A DNA stretch of 64,000 nt from Symbiodinium kawagutii (lineage: Eukaryota; Sar; Dinophyceae; Suessiales; Symbiodiniaceae), in NCBI GenBank assembly GCA_009767595.1, contig VSDK01020365.1, positions 429,175 to 493,174 of the forward strand, read 5' to 3'. A model generated the notes under the pieces. The model saw only the letters and a program-made list of their open reading frames with translations, did no database searches and was not told the DNA's origin. Below, in pieces: positions 21,847 to 32,707 of the stretch (its first letter is position 1; each line of letters begins with the position of its first letter). A program made the position numbers and the translations under genes.

Positions 21847-22161
21847 TTAGCACTGAAGAAATACTTTTCCAGGATCAGAAACAGGTTCTTTTTTCACTTT
21901 GCAGACTATCCGGGGAGCAGAAACAGAAGCCTTTCTTACAAGACGGGCGCAAACAGGGGGTATCAATGCCCATGGTGAATGCAGAAACATCTCTGAAACC
22001 CTGAGACATTTGATTTGATCTACATATGGATTTATATACCTGAAACATCTCATGAGGTACAATTTCCAACGTTTGGCCAAACTGGAGATATGTTTAACAT
22101 TTCCTCCAAAAATCCAGGCTTCAACAAAAAATGAACCGTTCGCGGTGTTGGGAAAAGACAA
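21847..22161 (-). CDS. Possible coding region, 104 residues
   Basis: Minus frame containing SSLAKRWKLYLMRCFRYINP and a basic C-terminus. Other frames on both strands are also open, so support is weak. Confidence 0.25.
   Translation of the reverse strand: MSFPNTANGSFFVEAWIFGGNVKHISSLAKRWKLYLMRCFRYINPYVDQIKCLRVSEMFLHSPWALIPPVCARLVRKASVSAPRIVCKVKKEPVSDPGKVFLQC

Positions 22162-22363
22162 CGTTTTGTTTTATTGGGAGAGTTTCCATGACTGTTCACG
22201 TCTCAGCTGGCGACATCAAAAGCAGGTCTTTGCATAGACACTTCAATGAGTTTTTTGATTTCTGTTATCCGGTTTTACACGTACAAATTCCAATTTCCAC
22301 ACTAGATATCCACCCTAGAGATGCTGGAAATCTATAGGATTTACCAAAACTAATGAAACAGAT

Positions 22364-22567
22364 TTGCCTTCTTCATGTCAAATGGAAACAAAAGGTTTGC
22401 CGTCAGGATTTCCGGCCCAGGTTTCGAACGTGGGAATGGAAACAAATACTGAATTGAATCCGAAACATCCATTCATTTTGGGTCAGATCGGCAGAAAGCG
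22501 AACATGGCAACACTGCGGACACCAGATTTCAACCAAAGCTGCCAAAATCCCCAAAACCCAAAAATAA
22364..22567 (+). CDS. Possible coding ORF of 67 residues
   Basis: METKGLPSGFPAQVSNVGME continues with Asn/Lys/Gln-rich sequence. No splice or domain support. Confidence 0.2.
   Translation: MPSSCQMETKGLPSGFPAQVSNVGMETNTELNPKHPFILGQIGRKRTWQHCGHQISTKAAKIPKTQK

Positions 22568-23057
22568 CGTTCCGGGGAAAAAAAAACGCCGCTTGCTGCA
22601 AAAATCTATGTTTCACGGTTTTGTACCAACTTGGCGGGACGGGGTATACATATTGAGAACGGCAGCGGCAAAATCTTAAGTACTTTCTCTTCTACCCTTG
22701 CCTTAGGCAAAAACCCAAATTCCGTTCAGCTCTTTTGAAAGGCCTCTGCCGTCATCTGCAAAAAATCTGGCATGGAATTTGCTGAATCCTATCCATAGCA
22801 ATTCTGCTACTACAAAAGCAACGAGCAGTTACTACATTTGCAGGGAAGCCCACAAAGTTCAAGGGACAGCTACCATGCACAATGGAATGTGAATATTGGC
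22901 ATTCCGGTCCAAGTAAGGAATGTAACCCAAATACCCAATATGTTTTTTTCAGCTGCGTAGATGGTCGTGTGCACACATTCTTCAGCACTATTGATTTCAG
23001 CTTGTGACAAGTCAACCATGCAAATCGCGGCAAGGGCATTGCACGGCTTGGATACCT

Positions 23058-23144
23058 CCGGCCGTTTGCATTAAGCTGAGAAAAAAGAACTCCGGTGTAA
23101 CCAATGGTTGTGAGTCCCAAACCAGCTAAGTAAGCTGTAATCAT
23058..23144 (-). CDS. Candidate first exon with an N-terminal hydrophobic helix
   Basis: ATG-start frame MITAYLAGLGLTTIGYTGVL then FSQLNANGR, ending at donor GGAG|GTATCC. The hydrophobic stretch at residues 3-20 could be a membrane anchor or signal. It recalls small mitochondrial Pam18-type anchors, but that is a guess. Confidence 0.3.

Positions 23145-23181
23145 TAACCATTACCATTAATACCCATTAAGAGCCAGTCAT

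Positions 23182-23304
23182 GGTGACCCAGGATTCATAA
23201 ACCCCTGGTTGATTAATAGAGGGTATCCCCTAAAAGCCTTGGTTTTCCATTAAAATGGGAACCCCCTAGTTAATCAACCAGGGGTTTATTAGTCCTGGGT
23301 TACC
23182..23304. repeat. Family D palindromic element
   Basis: ggtgacccaggattcataaa...ttattagtcctgggttacc, arms of about 35 bp. Confidence 0.82.

Positions 23305-23305
23305 A

Positions 23306-23503
23306 TTGTTGAGTATTGCCATTATTAACGGTGATGCTCCCGGCACTTTCATATTGCTTCCTCGCGAGAAAACAACCCCATCAAAGTCGTGGGGCCTCTT
23401 TGTAGTAGACCTGGGGCGCGGCTTGAGCAGCGAAAACCGACTGCAACTGTCGGTGTTGATTTCTGGGTCAAATTCTGGAGAGTTTCCCCAAAATGATTGG
23501 TGA
23306..23503 (+). CDS. Candidate coding ORF of 65 residues
   Basis: Frame with GDAPGTFILLPREKTTPSKS and WGLFVVDLGRGLSSENRLQL. 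Balanced composition. It begins directly after a family D element. Unrecognised. Confidence 0.3.
   Translation: MLSIAIINGDAPGTFILLPREKTTPSKSWGLFVVDLGRGLSSENRLQLSVLISGSNSGEFPQNDW

Positions 23504-23906
23504 CTTTAGAACTTGTTGGGGGACCTTTGGCGGAAAGCGATTTTTGAGGGGACCTCTTTTTTACGCGAAGAAACCAAAGCTAAAGCTGCTCAGTCCTGTT
23601 CTTTCCAAGTATTGAGCTGCCAAAAAGCAATTTATCCGGAATTGAACTCTTCATGAAAATACAAGCCCCAACAAGCCAGGAAATAGGGATGAAGTGGGTG
23701 GCACCCCTATTAATGCTCCCACCATTCATGGTGCCCCTACTAAGTCCCTTGTCAGAGATGGAGCCATGAGCCAGGGGAAGTACTACACCCTAGCTACCCA
23801 CTTCCGACCACCTCGAAGCTGACTACCAGCCACTACTGGCTGCTACTACAAGCACTTGTCCTCAAGCTAGTTTTTACCACCACGAGTAATGACTAATACC
23901 GCTGCT

Positions 23907-23977
23907 ACAACAACAACAACAACAACAACAACAACGACGACAACAACGACAAGGACAACGACAAGAACAAGAACAAG

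Positions 23978-24010
<33 letters not shown>

Positions 24011-24011
24011 A

Positions 24012-24063
<52 letters not shown>
23907..24063. repeat. Trinucleotide microsatellite, (CAA)n grading into (CTA)n
   Basis: An interrupted CAA tract (23,907-24,009) followed by a clean ACT tract. Poly-Thr, poly-Ser/Cys and poly-Val frames here come from the repeat. Confidence 0.95.

Positions 24064-24064
<1 letters not shown>

Positions 24065-24159
24065 CTCTACTTTTTTTTCCAAAATCACCTTGTCGAACAA
24101 CCAACAACTCTACGAGAAACACAATAATCTCAACAAATGTGCCATCAACTAACCATATA

Positions 24160-24195
24160 CGTGTTTCTCAAAATAGGGACCCCCATAGTTGACCA
24160..24195. repeat. Family A element, left-end fragment
   Basis: gtgtttctcaaaatagggac with no right half nearby. 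Confidence 0.5.

Positions 24196-24308
24196 TTCTT
24201 GCCACGTTTCACCATGACTATCCATTCTTAACCATTTTCAGCCACCAAACGGTTCACCATTATTGGCGTACTATTAACGATTATGAACCATGATCCATCG
24301 GATGATAT

Positions 24309-24555
24309 ATATATATATCAACCACTCTGGTAAACATCTACATATTTACATACATATATATGGATGTACATATCAAGAACTATTTATATATGTTAACTAA
24401 TGTTAACTACTGCAAAAAAAATATATAAACCATATATATATATATTTACATATATATATATTTACATATATATAGATATATATATATATATATATCTATA
24501 TACATAAATATATATATATATAAATATATATACCATATAAATATATATATATACC
24309..24555. repeat. AT-rich tract with several (TA)n runs
   Basis: Alternating TA runs separated by 'aacca', 'ttaca' and similar spacers, likely unwinding or cruciform-prone DNA. Confidence 0.85.

Positions 24556-24589
24556 ACCATCACAAAGGGATCCGCCTAATATGATTCTC

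Positions 24590-24681
24590 ACTTCCAACAC
24601 CGCCGCCGTCAAGTGACGGGTCGGCCAGGTGCAGAGAAGTGCAAGGACAAAACGTACCTAGTGCCGGCGACGCCCCTGTGA
24590..24681 (+). CDS. Candidate exon, basic
   Basis: Frame HFQHRRRQVTGRPGAEKCKD then KTYLVPATPL and TGA. A GC-rich island between AT-rich sequences. Unrecognised. Confidence 0.3.

Positions 24682-24770
24682 GCCCCCAGTTGGCCCCTAA
24701 AAAGGTAGGTTTGTACCCTCCAAAATATGGGTTCTAACCTATGAAAATAAGGATGAACACCGGGGGCCAA
24679..24770. repeat. Two-copy repeat beginning gagcccccagtt
   Basis: Shares 'gagcccccagtt', 'aaaaaggtaggttt' and 'caaaatatgggtt' in order with 27,911-27,985. Confidence 0.6.

Positions 24771-25165
24771 GGGTCAAGGGTGGTTACTAGTCAAGCGTTT
24801 CGCTAGCTGGATTCGCGGCTTTGAAGTGGTTAGTTTCAAGTGATTAACCAGCTTACTAATCGTTGAACCACCTTGTGTGTGACTAGCATACCCTTGTGAA
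24901 ATCACACAAAAAATAACCAGTAAAAAGAATCAACTAGTCTTATTAGTGAAATGACCATCTTACTATTGGTAAATGACTGGTGAACACTTGGCGATTTATC
25001 CATGTGACTATTTCATCATGAACCAACATTAAGCTGTCAATGACTATTCTCAACCAGCTTATCAACAATCTTATACCCAGCTTATTGACCGTATCATTAG
25101 TGAATAACTTGTCAGCCGATCAAGCTGATTCTTAACTACTGTTAACCAGCTGATAAACCAGCCAA
24771..25165. other. Non-coding stretch, nothing recognised
   Basis: AT-rich, with many short 'ccagctta' and 'ttagtgaa' words but no complete element. Confidence 0.45.

Positions 25166-25494
25166 CTAACCAGCTTCTAGATCATCATTCACCGCTGGAC
25201 CTACGGCCTTGAGACGAGCGAAAAAGGAGCAAACTTGGAACAATTTCGAGGCACGTGACTCGAACAACTTCGCAGACTTTGGGGACAAAAAAGGAGTTGA
25301 TGACTTTGGTCGACTTAGGTCATGAAAGTTGCGATTGCAATGCTTCCTACTCAAGTAAAACCACTGATCATCATTACAGTAACCATTGCTTTTCATCATC
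25401 ACTAAGCACCATTAACCAACTTTCAAGTGCTGTAAATTCACAGATTTCCTGCAACAATGTGCAACATGTTTGTTTTACCATCACTTACTGGCAG

Positions 25495-25590
25495 CAGCGC
25501 CATGAAATGATTTCAGTGAAACACAGAAAGAAAGGACCACGTATGAGTCCTTCATCTGTGGTGAAACAGTACAGATGCAACCAGTCGATG
25495..25590 (+). CDS. Candidate internal exon, 32 codons, phase 0/0
   Basis: Acceptor catcacttactggcag, then QRHEMISVKHRKKGPRMSPS and SVVKQYRCNQSM, then donor ATG|GTATCA. Basic, exactly 96 bp. Unrecognised. Confidence 0.45.

Positions 25591-25865
25591 GTATCAGCAA
25601 GCGCTGATCTTGGATGAAAAAAGTTGATTCTTCAACCATAGTTATCTATGATTAACCATGGTAACCACCAACTATGGTTCAAAGTGAATTGAAAAGCCAA
25701 CCATGGACCATGGTAGGTTGGGTGCCCTTCATTGAGTCATGCTTGTCCATCGATCAGTACATCATGACTCTTGGTTTCCAACACACATCAATGAACGTCG
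25801 ACGAAGCATTCACATCCATGATTGAACATCATTGAACCATGGAGGATTTTCGACCGCCGAATCAT

Positions 25866-25912
25866 CTAGGTTTTTCTCAAAATAGGGTAACCCCCAAATC
25901 CTCCGCACATTT
25866..25912. repeat. Family A element, left-end fragment
   Basis: ggtttttctcaaaatagggt followed by accccc. Confidence 0.5.

Positions 25913-25917
25913 GGACT

Positions 25918-26040
25918 GCTAACTTTGGATTGATGAACCAATGGTCGATTAATAGGGGGTATCCCCCCAGCAGCCCTGGTTTCCTATTAAACTTGTATCC
26001 AATTAAAAAACCTATGGCTTACTAATCTACGAATAGGGTT
25918..26040. repeat. Family D element, degenerate
   Basis: 'gattaatagggggtatcccc' and 'ccctggtttcctattaaa' are family D core words. The ends have decayed. Confidence 0.5.

Positions 26041-26059
26041 AATATTAGTAATACACTAC

Positions 26060-26420
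26060 CTTTCCGAATCATTGACCGCTGTTTCCCTATGATTATTGGT
26101 TGTTATCCCCCAGTATTGGTGTAAAACATATTGACCCATGGCCGATAGCCATATATAGTTGGCATACCCCCTACAATTGTTGCATTAACCATCACTAACC
26201 AGCTAGAATGACTATTGTTGGCTATATATATATATATATATCATCCCTTCTTCCCATGGTTGGTTCTTATCCCACATCATTGTTGGTTAATTTTCACTTT
26301 TAGCCATATATAGTTGGTATATCCCCTGCTCTATTAGTAACCATTAACCAGCTAGAATCCCCCATTGACAAATATTGGTGGTTAATATTGACCCGTAGCC
26401 ATTCTCCTCAATAGTCAATA
26060..26420. repeat. Cluster of element fragments (C-like and a 'gccatatatagttgg' family)
   Basis: 'agccatatatagttggcata' occurs twice (about 26,147 and 26,303), each followed by 'aaccagctagaat'. A family C right end is at 26,085-26,147. (TA)n lies at 26,222-26,240. Related words recur at 33,560 and 63,560. 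Confidence 0.55.

Positions 26421-26462
26421 TTGACCCATTCTATTTGACCCAATATAACAATATTAATACTG

Positions 26463-26560
26463 TTGGTGGTTTCAAGCCCTATGAAAAAACATTCGTCAAC
26501 CAACCAATCACTAGTGAATAATATAGGGAAAATCAAAAAAAATGTCAATCAAACCACCAA
26463..26560. repeat. Family E element
   Basis: ggtggtttcaagccctatga...atgtcaatcaaaccacc. Confidence 0.72.

Positions 26561-26757
26561 GCAGCAGTTGTTCAACCACTATAGCTTGTTATTACCCCCT
26601 ATTATTCACCATTATATAGTTTGCTATAACCATTAATCTAATCACACCATGGTTATAAGTTATCACCCCCTATTATTAATGGTTATTAATGGTTATCACC
26701 ATGGTTATTACCCCCTATTAATAATGGAGTTATCACCATGGTTATAAGTTATCACAG

Positions 26758-26888
26758 GCCATCAATTTTCTTCGGATGTCGCTTTCACGACGCGCTGGCA
26801 CCTGCCATTCAGCTCTGGCGCAGCACGGCCTTGGTTCGGTGACGGCTAAGGGCGGATCCCATGAAGGCAAAGCTATACGATCTTTGAA
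26758..26888 (+). CDS. Candidate exon next to a family C element
   Basis: Acceptor ataagttatcacag, then INFLRMSLSRRAGTCHSALA and QHGLGSVTAKGGSHEGKAIR, with donor TTTGAA|GTCATA. The C element begins 8 bp further on. Basic, Gly/Ser-rich. Unrecognised. Confidence 0.42.

Positions 26889-26896
26889 GTCATATG

Positions 26897-27006
26897 GTCA
26901 TGGGTCAATATTAACCAGCAATAAATGGTGATTATAACCAACAAAACTAAAGGAAAACAATGGTTAATGATGGGGAACTAGGGGTACGGGGTTTTGACCC
27001 ACTGCC
26897..27006. repeat. Family C element
   Basis: Flanks ATATG (26,892-26,896) and ATATT. Confidence 0.78.

Positions 27007-27020
27007 ATATTTGTATATTG

Positions 27021-27120
27021 GGTGTTTCTCCAAATAGGGGTACCCCTTAATCATCCAATAATAGTCATTTATAGCAATAAACCTACCATTGTTGGGGTAC
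27101 CCCTATTTTGAGAAACAACC
27021..27120. repeat. Family A element
   Basis: Complete copy 15 bp from the preceding C element. Right flank ATTTG. Confidence 0.85.

Positions 27121-27395
27121 ATTTGTATATGAGCTGGACTGCTGTGATTGGTTGTTTGTTTGTTTGATTGATTGATTGATCATCCTTTTGCTTAAATCGC
27201 TTGATTGATTGAATTAATCAATATTTATTAGCCTGATTGCTTTGTTGATTGATTAATTCTGATTAGCCAATTCAGAGCACAATCTATGATACAAACGATG
27301 AAATCTTGTTTACTACCGAATGCTCTATAGTAATCAAAAAGAACCATCACCAGCTATTCCAAGTTCTTTTTATCTTCACTGAGTCACCAGCAAAT

Positions 27396-27459
27396 ATGGC
27401 AACTCTCTCTTTGCTATGGGGTCAAACATTGACAGGAATGCGTCGGGGACGGACCGCAG
27396..27459 (+). CDS. Candidate short coding exon
   Basis: ATG-start frame MATLSLLWGQTLTGMRRGRT with a possible donor GCAGG|GTAAAT. 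Short, so weak. Confidence 0.25.

Positions 27460-27500
27460 GGTAAATCAGATCTGTGAAGTCCTTCTTGGCAGCCTGTATA

Positions 27501-27600
27501 GCTGTTTCTCAAAATAGGGGTACCCCCAAATCATCCACTAGTAGTCATTTACAGTATTAACCAGCCATTTTTGGGGGTACCCCCATTTTGAGAAACCACC
27501..27600. repeat. Family A element, complete
   Basis: ctgtttctcaaaataggggt...ccccattttgagaaaccacc, followed by ATATG. Confidence 0.88.

Positions 27601-27636
27601 ATATGTGGTTAATATTGGTTAATGATTGCTTAACTG

Positions 27637-27727
27637 CTGGATGGTTGAACCACCTCCAGGAAGAATAGGCTAGTCAACCAACCAACCATTTGTCAGGGAA
27701 AATTTCAAAATCTTTAGAACCACCACC
27637..27727. repeat. Family E element, shortened
   Basis: ctggatggttgaaccacctc...ttagaaccaccacc. Confidence 0.6.

Positions 27728-27763
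27728 CCGTTGCGATTACATGGCTATTGCTTCATGGCGTGG

Positions 27764-29016
27764 CTAAACCAAGCGATAAACCAACAGTTCCAAGTCATGC
27801 ACAATGGCAACGCTGCACGGCGCTGCCATGTGCCCAGAAAATGACTGCCGTCCGAGAATATCCATCGTGGGCTTAGCACACCTGTGCGAAGAAACACTGC
27901 ACAGATCACCATGAGCCCCCAGTTTGGGCCGGAAAAAGGTAGGTTTTTCAGAGTTTTTACTTGCCAAAATATGGGTTGTAAAGTTTTATCACCTCTTAAA
28001 TCATATAGAATCTATAAGATTATAACATTTTCTAACATCAAAAAAGAATCATTTTGGTGGCCAAAGAGTAGTGGGGCAACTCTGGTCACCCTTGGGGGTT
28101 CATGGTCCTTCAGCGAATTCTCGAGGCTCGCACAGTTCTGCATGGTGATGGCGGATGGCGGAGTAGACAGGTCTTCATCATCTTCTGATAGATCACCCAT
28201 ATCCTGGACAAGCTGCACCAGCGATAGCCCCTGTGAACTTGTACTACTGATTGTTTATCATAGTGCTTTGGAATTTCCCTTGATGGAACAAACGTGCATA
28301 CAATCAAAAATAGTTTAATTCGTCAAAAATGTTGAAGCCTACAAACACTAGGCTTTTGGCAACTGATGAAGAATTCCGATCATGAGGCAACCAAAACAAG
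28401 CCTGACCGGAGCCAGCTCCATGAACCTTACAGCCAGACTGCTCCCCATTGTGGGCCGCCTCCACACGCTCTTCACGGAACATCTGGTCAGCCTGCAGCAG
28501 GTCTGGAGGGATGGGTCAAGGCATCCAAAAAAAGGGGTAGTGAACCCGTCCCAAAACATAGCTAGACTCAGCTAGGCTAAAGGTCATGGGGGGTGGGCGT
28601 TCACTGCTGTAGGCTTGTAGGCTTTTGACCAGTATATCACGCTGTCAATTTGAGCGGTTGGATGAAAACTTCAGATCAGCAACGGCAAACAATGGGAGGC
28701 GGACAATCCGTGCCTCCACAATATCTACCCTCTGGCAAACTAACCTGGAAGCTGAACATTGCCATTTTTATAGGTAAAACCACTATAAACAGTAAATTGA
28801 ACCAACCAGGTTCCAGATCTAGAGACATCCACACTTGGGTGGCTCATGGTGGCTCCATGCTGGTCCTGTTGACCACTTAGCCAATATGGGTCCTAGGTCC
28901 CCGCTTTGGCCATCAGTCTTTCCGGTGGAGCCGACAACAAAACAATCCAATTCCGGGTCAGTTTGCTGGAGAGTAACCAACCAATCGTGTACATTGATAT
29001 CATTATTTGCTGGCAT
27764..29016 (-). CDS. Candidate multi-exon gene, minus strand
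   Basis: Five exon-like blocks lie in order. The first, 29,016 to about 28,880, starts at ATG (MPANNDINVHDWLVTLQQTD, then a Gly/Thr/Ser-rich part). The second, 28,728-28,669, holds EARIVRLPLFAVADL. The third, 28,497-28,434, reads ADQMFREERVEAAHNGEQSG between gctgcag and AAG|GTTCAT. The fourth, 28,212-28,090 (41 codons, phase 0/0), is acidic: LVQDMGDLSEDDEDLSTPPS. The last, 27,881 or 27,872 to 27,764, holds DILGRQSFSGHMAAPCSV and a stop. Blocks three to five can join in phase 0. The junction from block two is not settled. No family recognised. Confidence 0.42.
27911..27985. repeat. Two-copy repeat beginning gagcccccagtt, second copy
   Basis: Matches 24,679-24,750 in word order. Confidence 0.55.

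Positions 29017-29570
29017 ATGCCCCAGTTATCATCAATCTAGCTTCTTGGTCATTTGCAGTAATAGTAAAAAACCAAAGTTTGGCTTCAGAAACCTCAATGT
29101 TTTGGCTACCATTGGTCAGGATTTGCAGGTCATGATGACTTTTTGCACAGCATTTTTATCACCCATGTGTCACATTTCACAGCTACCGATGGAGCAGTCC
29201 GATATCAGTAGTACCCAACCAGACTTGCCAGGCCAAAAAAAAACAAAGCACATCGTGATTTTGGGTGCACCTTGACCCTCAATTACCTCATAAAACCAGG
29301 TGAAAGTCTCAAAATAATGGGATCAATCCCAATAATAAATGGTCATTGAGGTTCAAAGTATATGTATTGGGCACGAAAGCCATCAACTTGCCAAACATGC
29401 GGTGGCCACGCATCATGGCCAAAGAAATCTTGTCATGTACTCGCATTCATTCCAGGTGCCAGAGCAAAGATCCATAGTGGTCATGAAGCGACCACTGCTG
29501 TACTACTGGAGGGAGCATGCGCTGGACTTGCCGTTGAAGTGAATCGAGGATTTTGGATAGGTTGCAATAC

Positions 29571-29676
29571 AGTTGTTTCTCAACAGCAGGGGGTACCCCA
29601 AAATCGTCTTATCAAGAATTTCAAAGTTTAAGTTTAAGCCAACCATTTGTCGGAGGTCACATATTAAGAAATCCCC
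29571..29676. repeat. Family A element, degenerate
   Basis: agttgtttctcaacagcagg...attaagaaatcccc, flanks ATACAG/ATACTG. Confidence 0.6.

Positions 29677-29787
29677 ATACTGCCGTATGACTGTTGTTCC
29701 AAGAGACAAGTTTCGACACAAAACCCAGTTTCAAGCTTTTCTCAGACTCCAACCCAAAGATCCATCACCTATAATTTGCTTAACAAT

Positions 29788-29902
29788 ATCTGGTTTGTGG
29801 TTGAACCACCTCTACGAAACATCTGCTTGACAACCAACCGACCAGTTCTAAATAGTGAGAAAAATGAGAAAAAGAAACAATTTTAATCAAACCACCAACC
29901 AG
29788..29902. repeat. Family E element
   Basis: tctggtttgtggttgaacca...caaaccaccaaccag. Confidence 0.72.

Positions 29903-30014
29903 ATCCAACCAGAATATCTGGTGCTACTGGTTGTTCTGTCACACCCTGGTCTACCAGAATATCTGGTGCTACCAAAATCAGCCTGATCTTATGAGCCCCC
30001 CCTGTGCTTCACAG

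Positions 30015-30072
30015 CGCCTCAGCGGCAGTCAGATCGCTGGGAATCACCGGCACTGGCTTTGCATCCTGCCAG
30015..30072 (+). CDS. Candidate short exon
   Basis: Acceptor ccctgtgcttcacag, frame ASAAVRSLGITGTGFASCQ, donor TGCCAG|GTTTTA. Only 58 bp but with clean borders. Confidence 0.35.

Positions 30073-30155
30073 GTTTTACTGGCGCAAATCATCAGTTCAC
30101 CATCAAAACGCTAGCCGCCAAACAGTGAATCCTTGCCTCCCAATCAGCCAAAAGC

Positions 30156-30263
30156 TTGGTGGCTTATAGATTCCTTGCTAAAAATATATTTTTAGTGGTT
30201 ATATGGTAAATCAATCATATGCAAAAAACACTAAAAACCTAAGTTAGTGGGTATAAGCCATCC
30156..30263. repeat. Family B element
   Basis: TTGGTGGCTTATAGAT...GTATAAGCCATCC with a 107-bp body. Confidence 0.85.

Positions 30264-30615
30264 AAAACAAGCATCATGTTCAACATCAGCACAAAAGTGC
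30301 TCACTTGCGATATGCTTTAGTGAATCTCTGCATCACATTTCTGTCAAAACTCTGGCTGATGTTGAACCTCTCAGCAGTGTGCCCACCTTTGGCAAGGCCA
30401 CATTGAGAAACGCTCGAATTTGTGGCACCAGCGCTTGTCGGAAGATCATGATCCTGGCAAACACGACCACATCGTTGTGGGAGGCTGTGCTTATAGCCAT
30501 GCTTGCGGCTACGAGCCAACTGCGTTGGTGCTTTGGGTACAGTCATCCACGAACGGTAAGGGTTCATAGTAAGGGTTGCATATGCGATTCTCCATTGATC
30601 TAACAAGTGCCCCAA
30247..30615. CDS. Possible coding region, strand unresolved
   Basis: A plus frame of 118 residues (…KTLADVEPLSSVPTFGKATL) and a minus frame of 104 residues are both open. The plus frame is better balanced. Unrecognised. Confidence 0.28.

Positions 30616-30750
30616 TAGGTATTCGCAATGATCGAAAAGAATGGCTTAGATGCATTCAAATGTCTTGACTTTTGTGCGCGTGTGAAACCGGCCCACTGAA
30701 AGTGTGGTCACTTGAAAGGATTTTGTCCACTTCTGTCACAACACTCTCAG

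Positions 30751-30891
30751 GGAACCTGGACCTTTCCAGTACTCCCACCAGTCAAGGAGGCCAAGAGAGC
30801 AGTGCCGGAAAAAACTTTCAGAATGACTATGTTGGAAAACCCTGAGTCGACTAATTATGGTTCAGTCAGTTTCGAACCATCCATACCCAAG
30751..30891 (+). CDS. Candidate internal exon, 47 codons, phase 0/0
   Basis: Acceptor tgtcacaacactctcag, then GTWTFPVLPPVKEAKRAVPE and KTFRMTMLENPESTNYGSVS, then donor CCCAAG|GTACAT. Exactly 141 bp with near-consensus borders and balanced composition, one of the best exon calls here. Unrecognised. Confidence 0.52.

Positions 30892-30912
30892 GTACATTGA
30901 ACTATATAATAG

Positions 30913-31164
30913 TCAAGGGACCGAAAAAATGTTGACTTGCCAACAGCCAGTTGACAGGAACTCGAAGCAAAGCGCGAAACAATTTTGAGACTGTGTCGTT
31001 TGCCGGGAATGGTCCAAAAAACTCCAGTCAAATGCAAACATCTTCGAAACAGCGTCCCACGAACAAACTTTTCCCATGTGGTCACAACGGCAGCTCTGCG
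31101 CACCCGAGAATCTTGCAATACTCTTCTGGGCTGAGGCGTAAACCGCCAGCCTGGCTGCCGACAC
30913..31164 (-). CDS. Candidate coding exon, frame unresolved
   Basis: After ctcggtgtcggcag a minus frame reads ARLAVYASAQKSIARFSGAQ and continues to TGA (83 residues). A second minus frame of 133 residues overlaps it. Unrecognised. Confidence 0.3.
   Translation of the reverse strand: MSAARLAVYASAQKSIARFSGAQSCRCDHMGKVCSWDAVSKMFAFDWSFLDHSRQTTQSQNCFALCFEFLSTGCWQVNIFSVP

Positions 31165-31197
31165 CGAGCGGGTAAATCATTGATATGGGGGTTTCTG

Positions 31198-31286
31198 AAG
31201 TTATAGGGAAGCCCCAAAAAAATGATTGGTTTATTGCTACTATAAATGGTTATCATATAGGGGCACCTCTAGTTTGAGAAACCACC
31198..31286. repeat. Family A element with ATATG duplication
   Basis: ATATG lies at 31,193-31,197 and 31,287-31,291. 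Confidence 0.85.

Positions 31287-31457
31287 ATATGGAAAACTAA
31301 CCTGGCAACGGAAGATCACCATCTTTGTTTGCTTGTAAGAAATCAGCTATGTCTATGGTGGATTTCTATTGCCAGGGTTGCCAAAGGGTAGCATGTGCAA
31401 AGTGTAAATATGTGTAGCGTCATTACATCTAACAGCTCAAAATGCTTCACTGCCGTC

Positions 31458-31697
31458 TCAAATAGAAATGACATGGGATGCAAAGCAGTAGAGATCTTTC
31501 AACTCCACTGAAAGCATTGCTAAAAAAAAAATATCACAATCGACACCAAAAGCTTTGGGGCCATGCCTCATCCTGAGACACCCCCCACTGAATTGGTAAA
31601 TCACAAAAACATTGAAGAATTGGGACTTCACCCGCAACAATCCTTCAGCAAAAGGCAACACTGCAACAAGTGATTGCACAGCTGAAAACAAAATCAT
31458..31697 (-). CDS. Candidate coding ORF of 79 residues
   Basis: ATG to TGA: MILFSAVQSLVAVLPFAEGL, hydrophobic at the start and again near the end (CDIFFLAMLSVELKDLYCF). Possibly a small membrane protein. 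Unrecognised. Confidence 0.33.
   Translation of the reverse strand: MILFSAVQSLVAVLPFAEGLLRVKSQFFNVFVIYQFSGGCLRMRHGPKAFGVDCDIFFLAMLSVELKDLYCFASHVISI

Positions 31698-31861
31698 TAG
31701 ATGATCAACATCTGCAATGTTCCGTTGGCACCAAGTGATGTAACTCTAAATATACTCCAAATATAGGTATGTGTTACACATTATATATACTTACATATTA
31801 CATAGATGTAAAATTCTTTACCATATCTAATCTTACAGAACAGTCAGCTGGTGTTTTTTAA

Positions 31862-31996
31862 ATACATATTGGTATATGGTTCCATGAATGGTGGAAGCGC
31901 CGCCCCAAATATTTGGTTGGCACAAAAGCAGCTATGAAAATGCATGCTGACGGCCCCAAAGATGTGGTTTTCTCCCCGCCCGGCACAATGCTTTAG
31862..31996 (+). CDS. Candidate terminal coding segment
   Basis: Frame WFHEWWKRRPKYLVGTKAAM then KMHADGPKDVVFSPPGTML and TAG. Strong codon texture. No acceptor is obvious. 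Unrecognised. Confidence 0.38.
   Translation: MHIGIWFHEWWKRRPKYLVGTKAAMKMHADGPKDVVFSPPGTML

Positions 31997-32160
31997 TTGC
32001 CTAGGAGATCGACCATCAGACCGCAATGCTTGTCACTGACTCCCATACTGATCATGACGACCGCTCAAAGATCGTCTCAGACAACCCTGCCCTTCCAGCT
32101 ACAAAGAATAGGCAACCATGACTCCTTACCTGGAGATCCTGGCAACTGGTTGCAGGTAGG

Positions 32161-32271
32161 GCAACAGAAACCATGGCTGCACGACGGCTGGGTACAGGCA
32201 CCACCACTGTGCAGTGCAGCGTTTGGGCGAAGAGCTCCGTTCCTGGAGCTGTTGCCGCGTTCCTGGGGTAG
32161..32271 (+). CDS. Candidate terminal exon, 36 residues
   Basis: After 'gttgcaggtag' a frame reads ATETMAARRLGTGTTTVQCS and VWAKSSVPGAVAAFLG to TAG. A second plus frame is open as well. Confidence 0.33.
   Translation, partial: ATETMAARRLGTGTTTVQCSVWAKSSVPGAVAAFLG

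Positions 32272-32528
32272 CGCTTCGCGTGGCTGACCGCTTCGTAGGA
32301 AACGAAGTCGAAAACATGGAACGGATATCGTTAACCATCATGAATTAGTTGTGAAGTATACTTAGATATCGCATTAGTGATAGTATCAATTAATTAATAG
32401 TTATGAATCACAGATTAATTGATTAAAAGGAAATGTAATCATTAATTAATCAACTATGGTGTAAATTAGATCACGTTCTTAGTTATCTCACGAATTAGTT
32501 GTGAAGTCAATGATGAAGATCACATGAA

Positions 32529-32583
<55 letters not shown>
32529..32583. repeat. (ATC)n microsatellite
   Basis: About 18 units. Confidence 0.95.

Positions 32584-32584
<1 letters not shown>

Positions 32585-32612
32585 ACTGATCCATCTCTGC
32601 TGTGCACATCGC

Positions 32613-32707
32613 TCATGTTTTGATTCGGAACGACTGGTGCTGAGATTTGGGCTCCAACATCCCGAGCAACAAATCCTGAGTGCAGTGCTTGCGATATGCT
32701 GCGATTT
32613..32707 (-). 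CDS. Candidate terminal exon
   Basis: A strong pyrimidine tract and acceptor (cccgatccctttgtctag), then IAAYRKHCTQDLLLGMLEPK and SQHQSFRIKT, ending TGA. A convincing last exon of an unrecognised gene. Confidence 0.48.

Noticed and set aside
23867..24152. Poly-Val, poly-Ser/Cys and poly-Thr proteins
   Set aside because: Direct translations of the CAA/CTA microsatellite.
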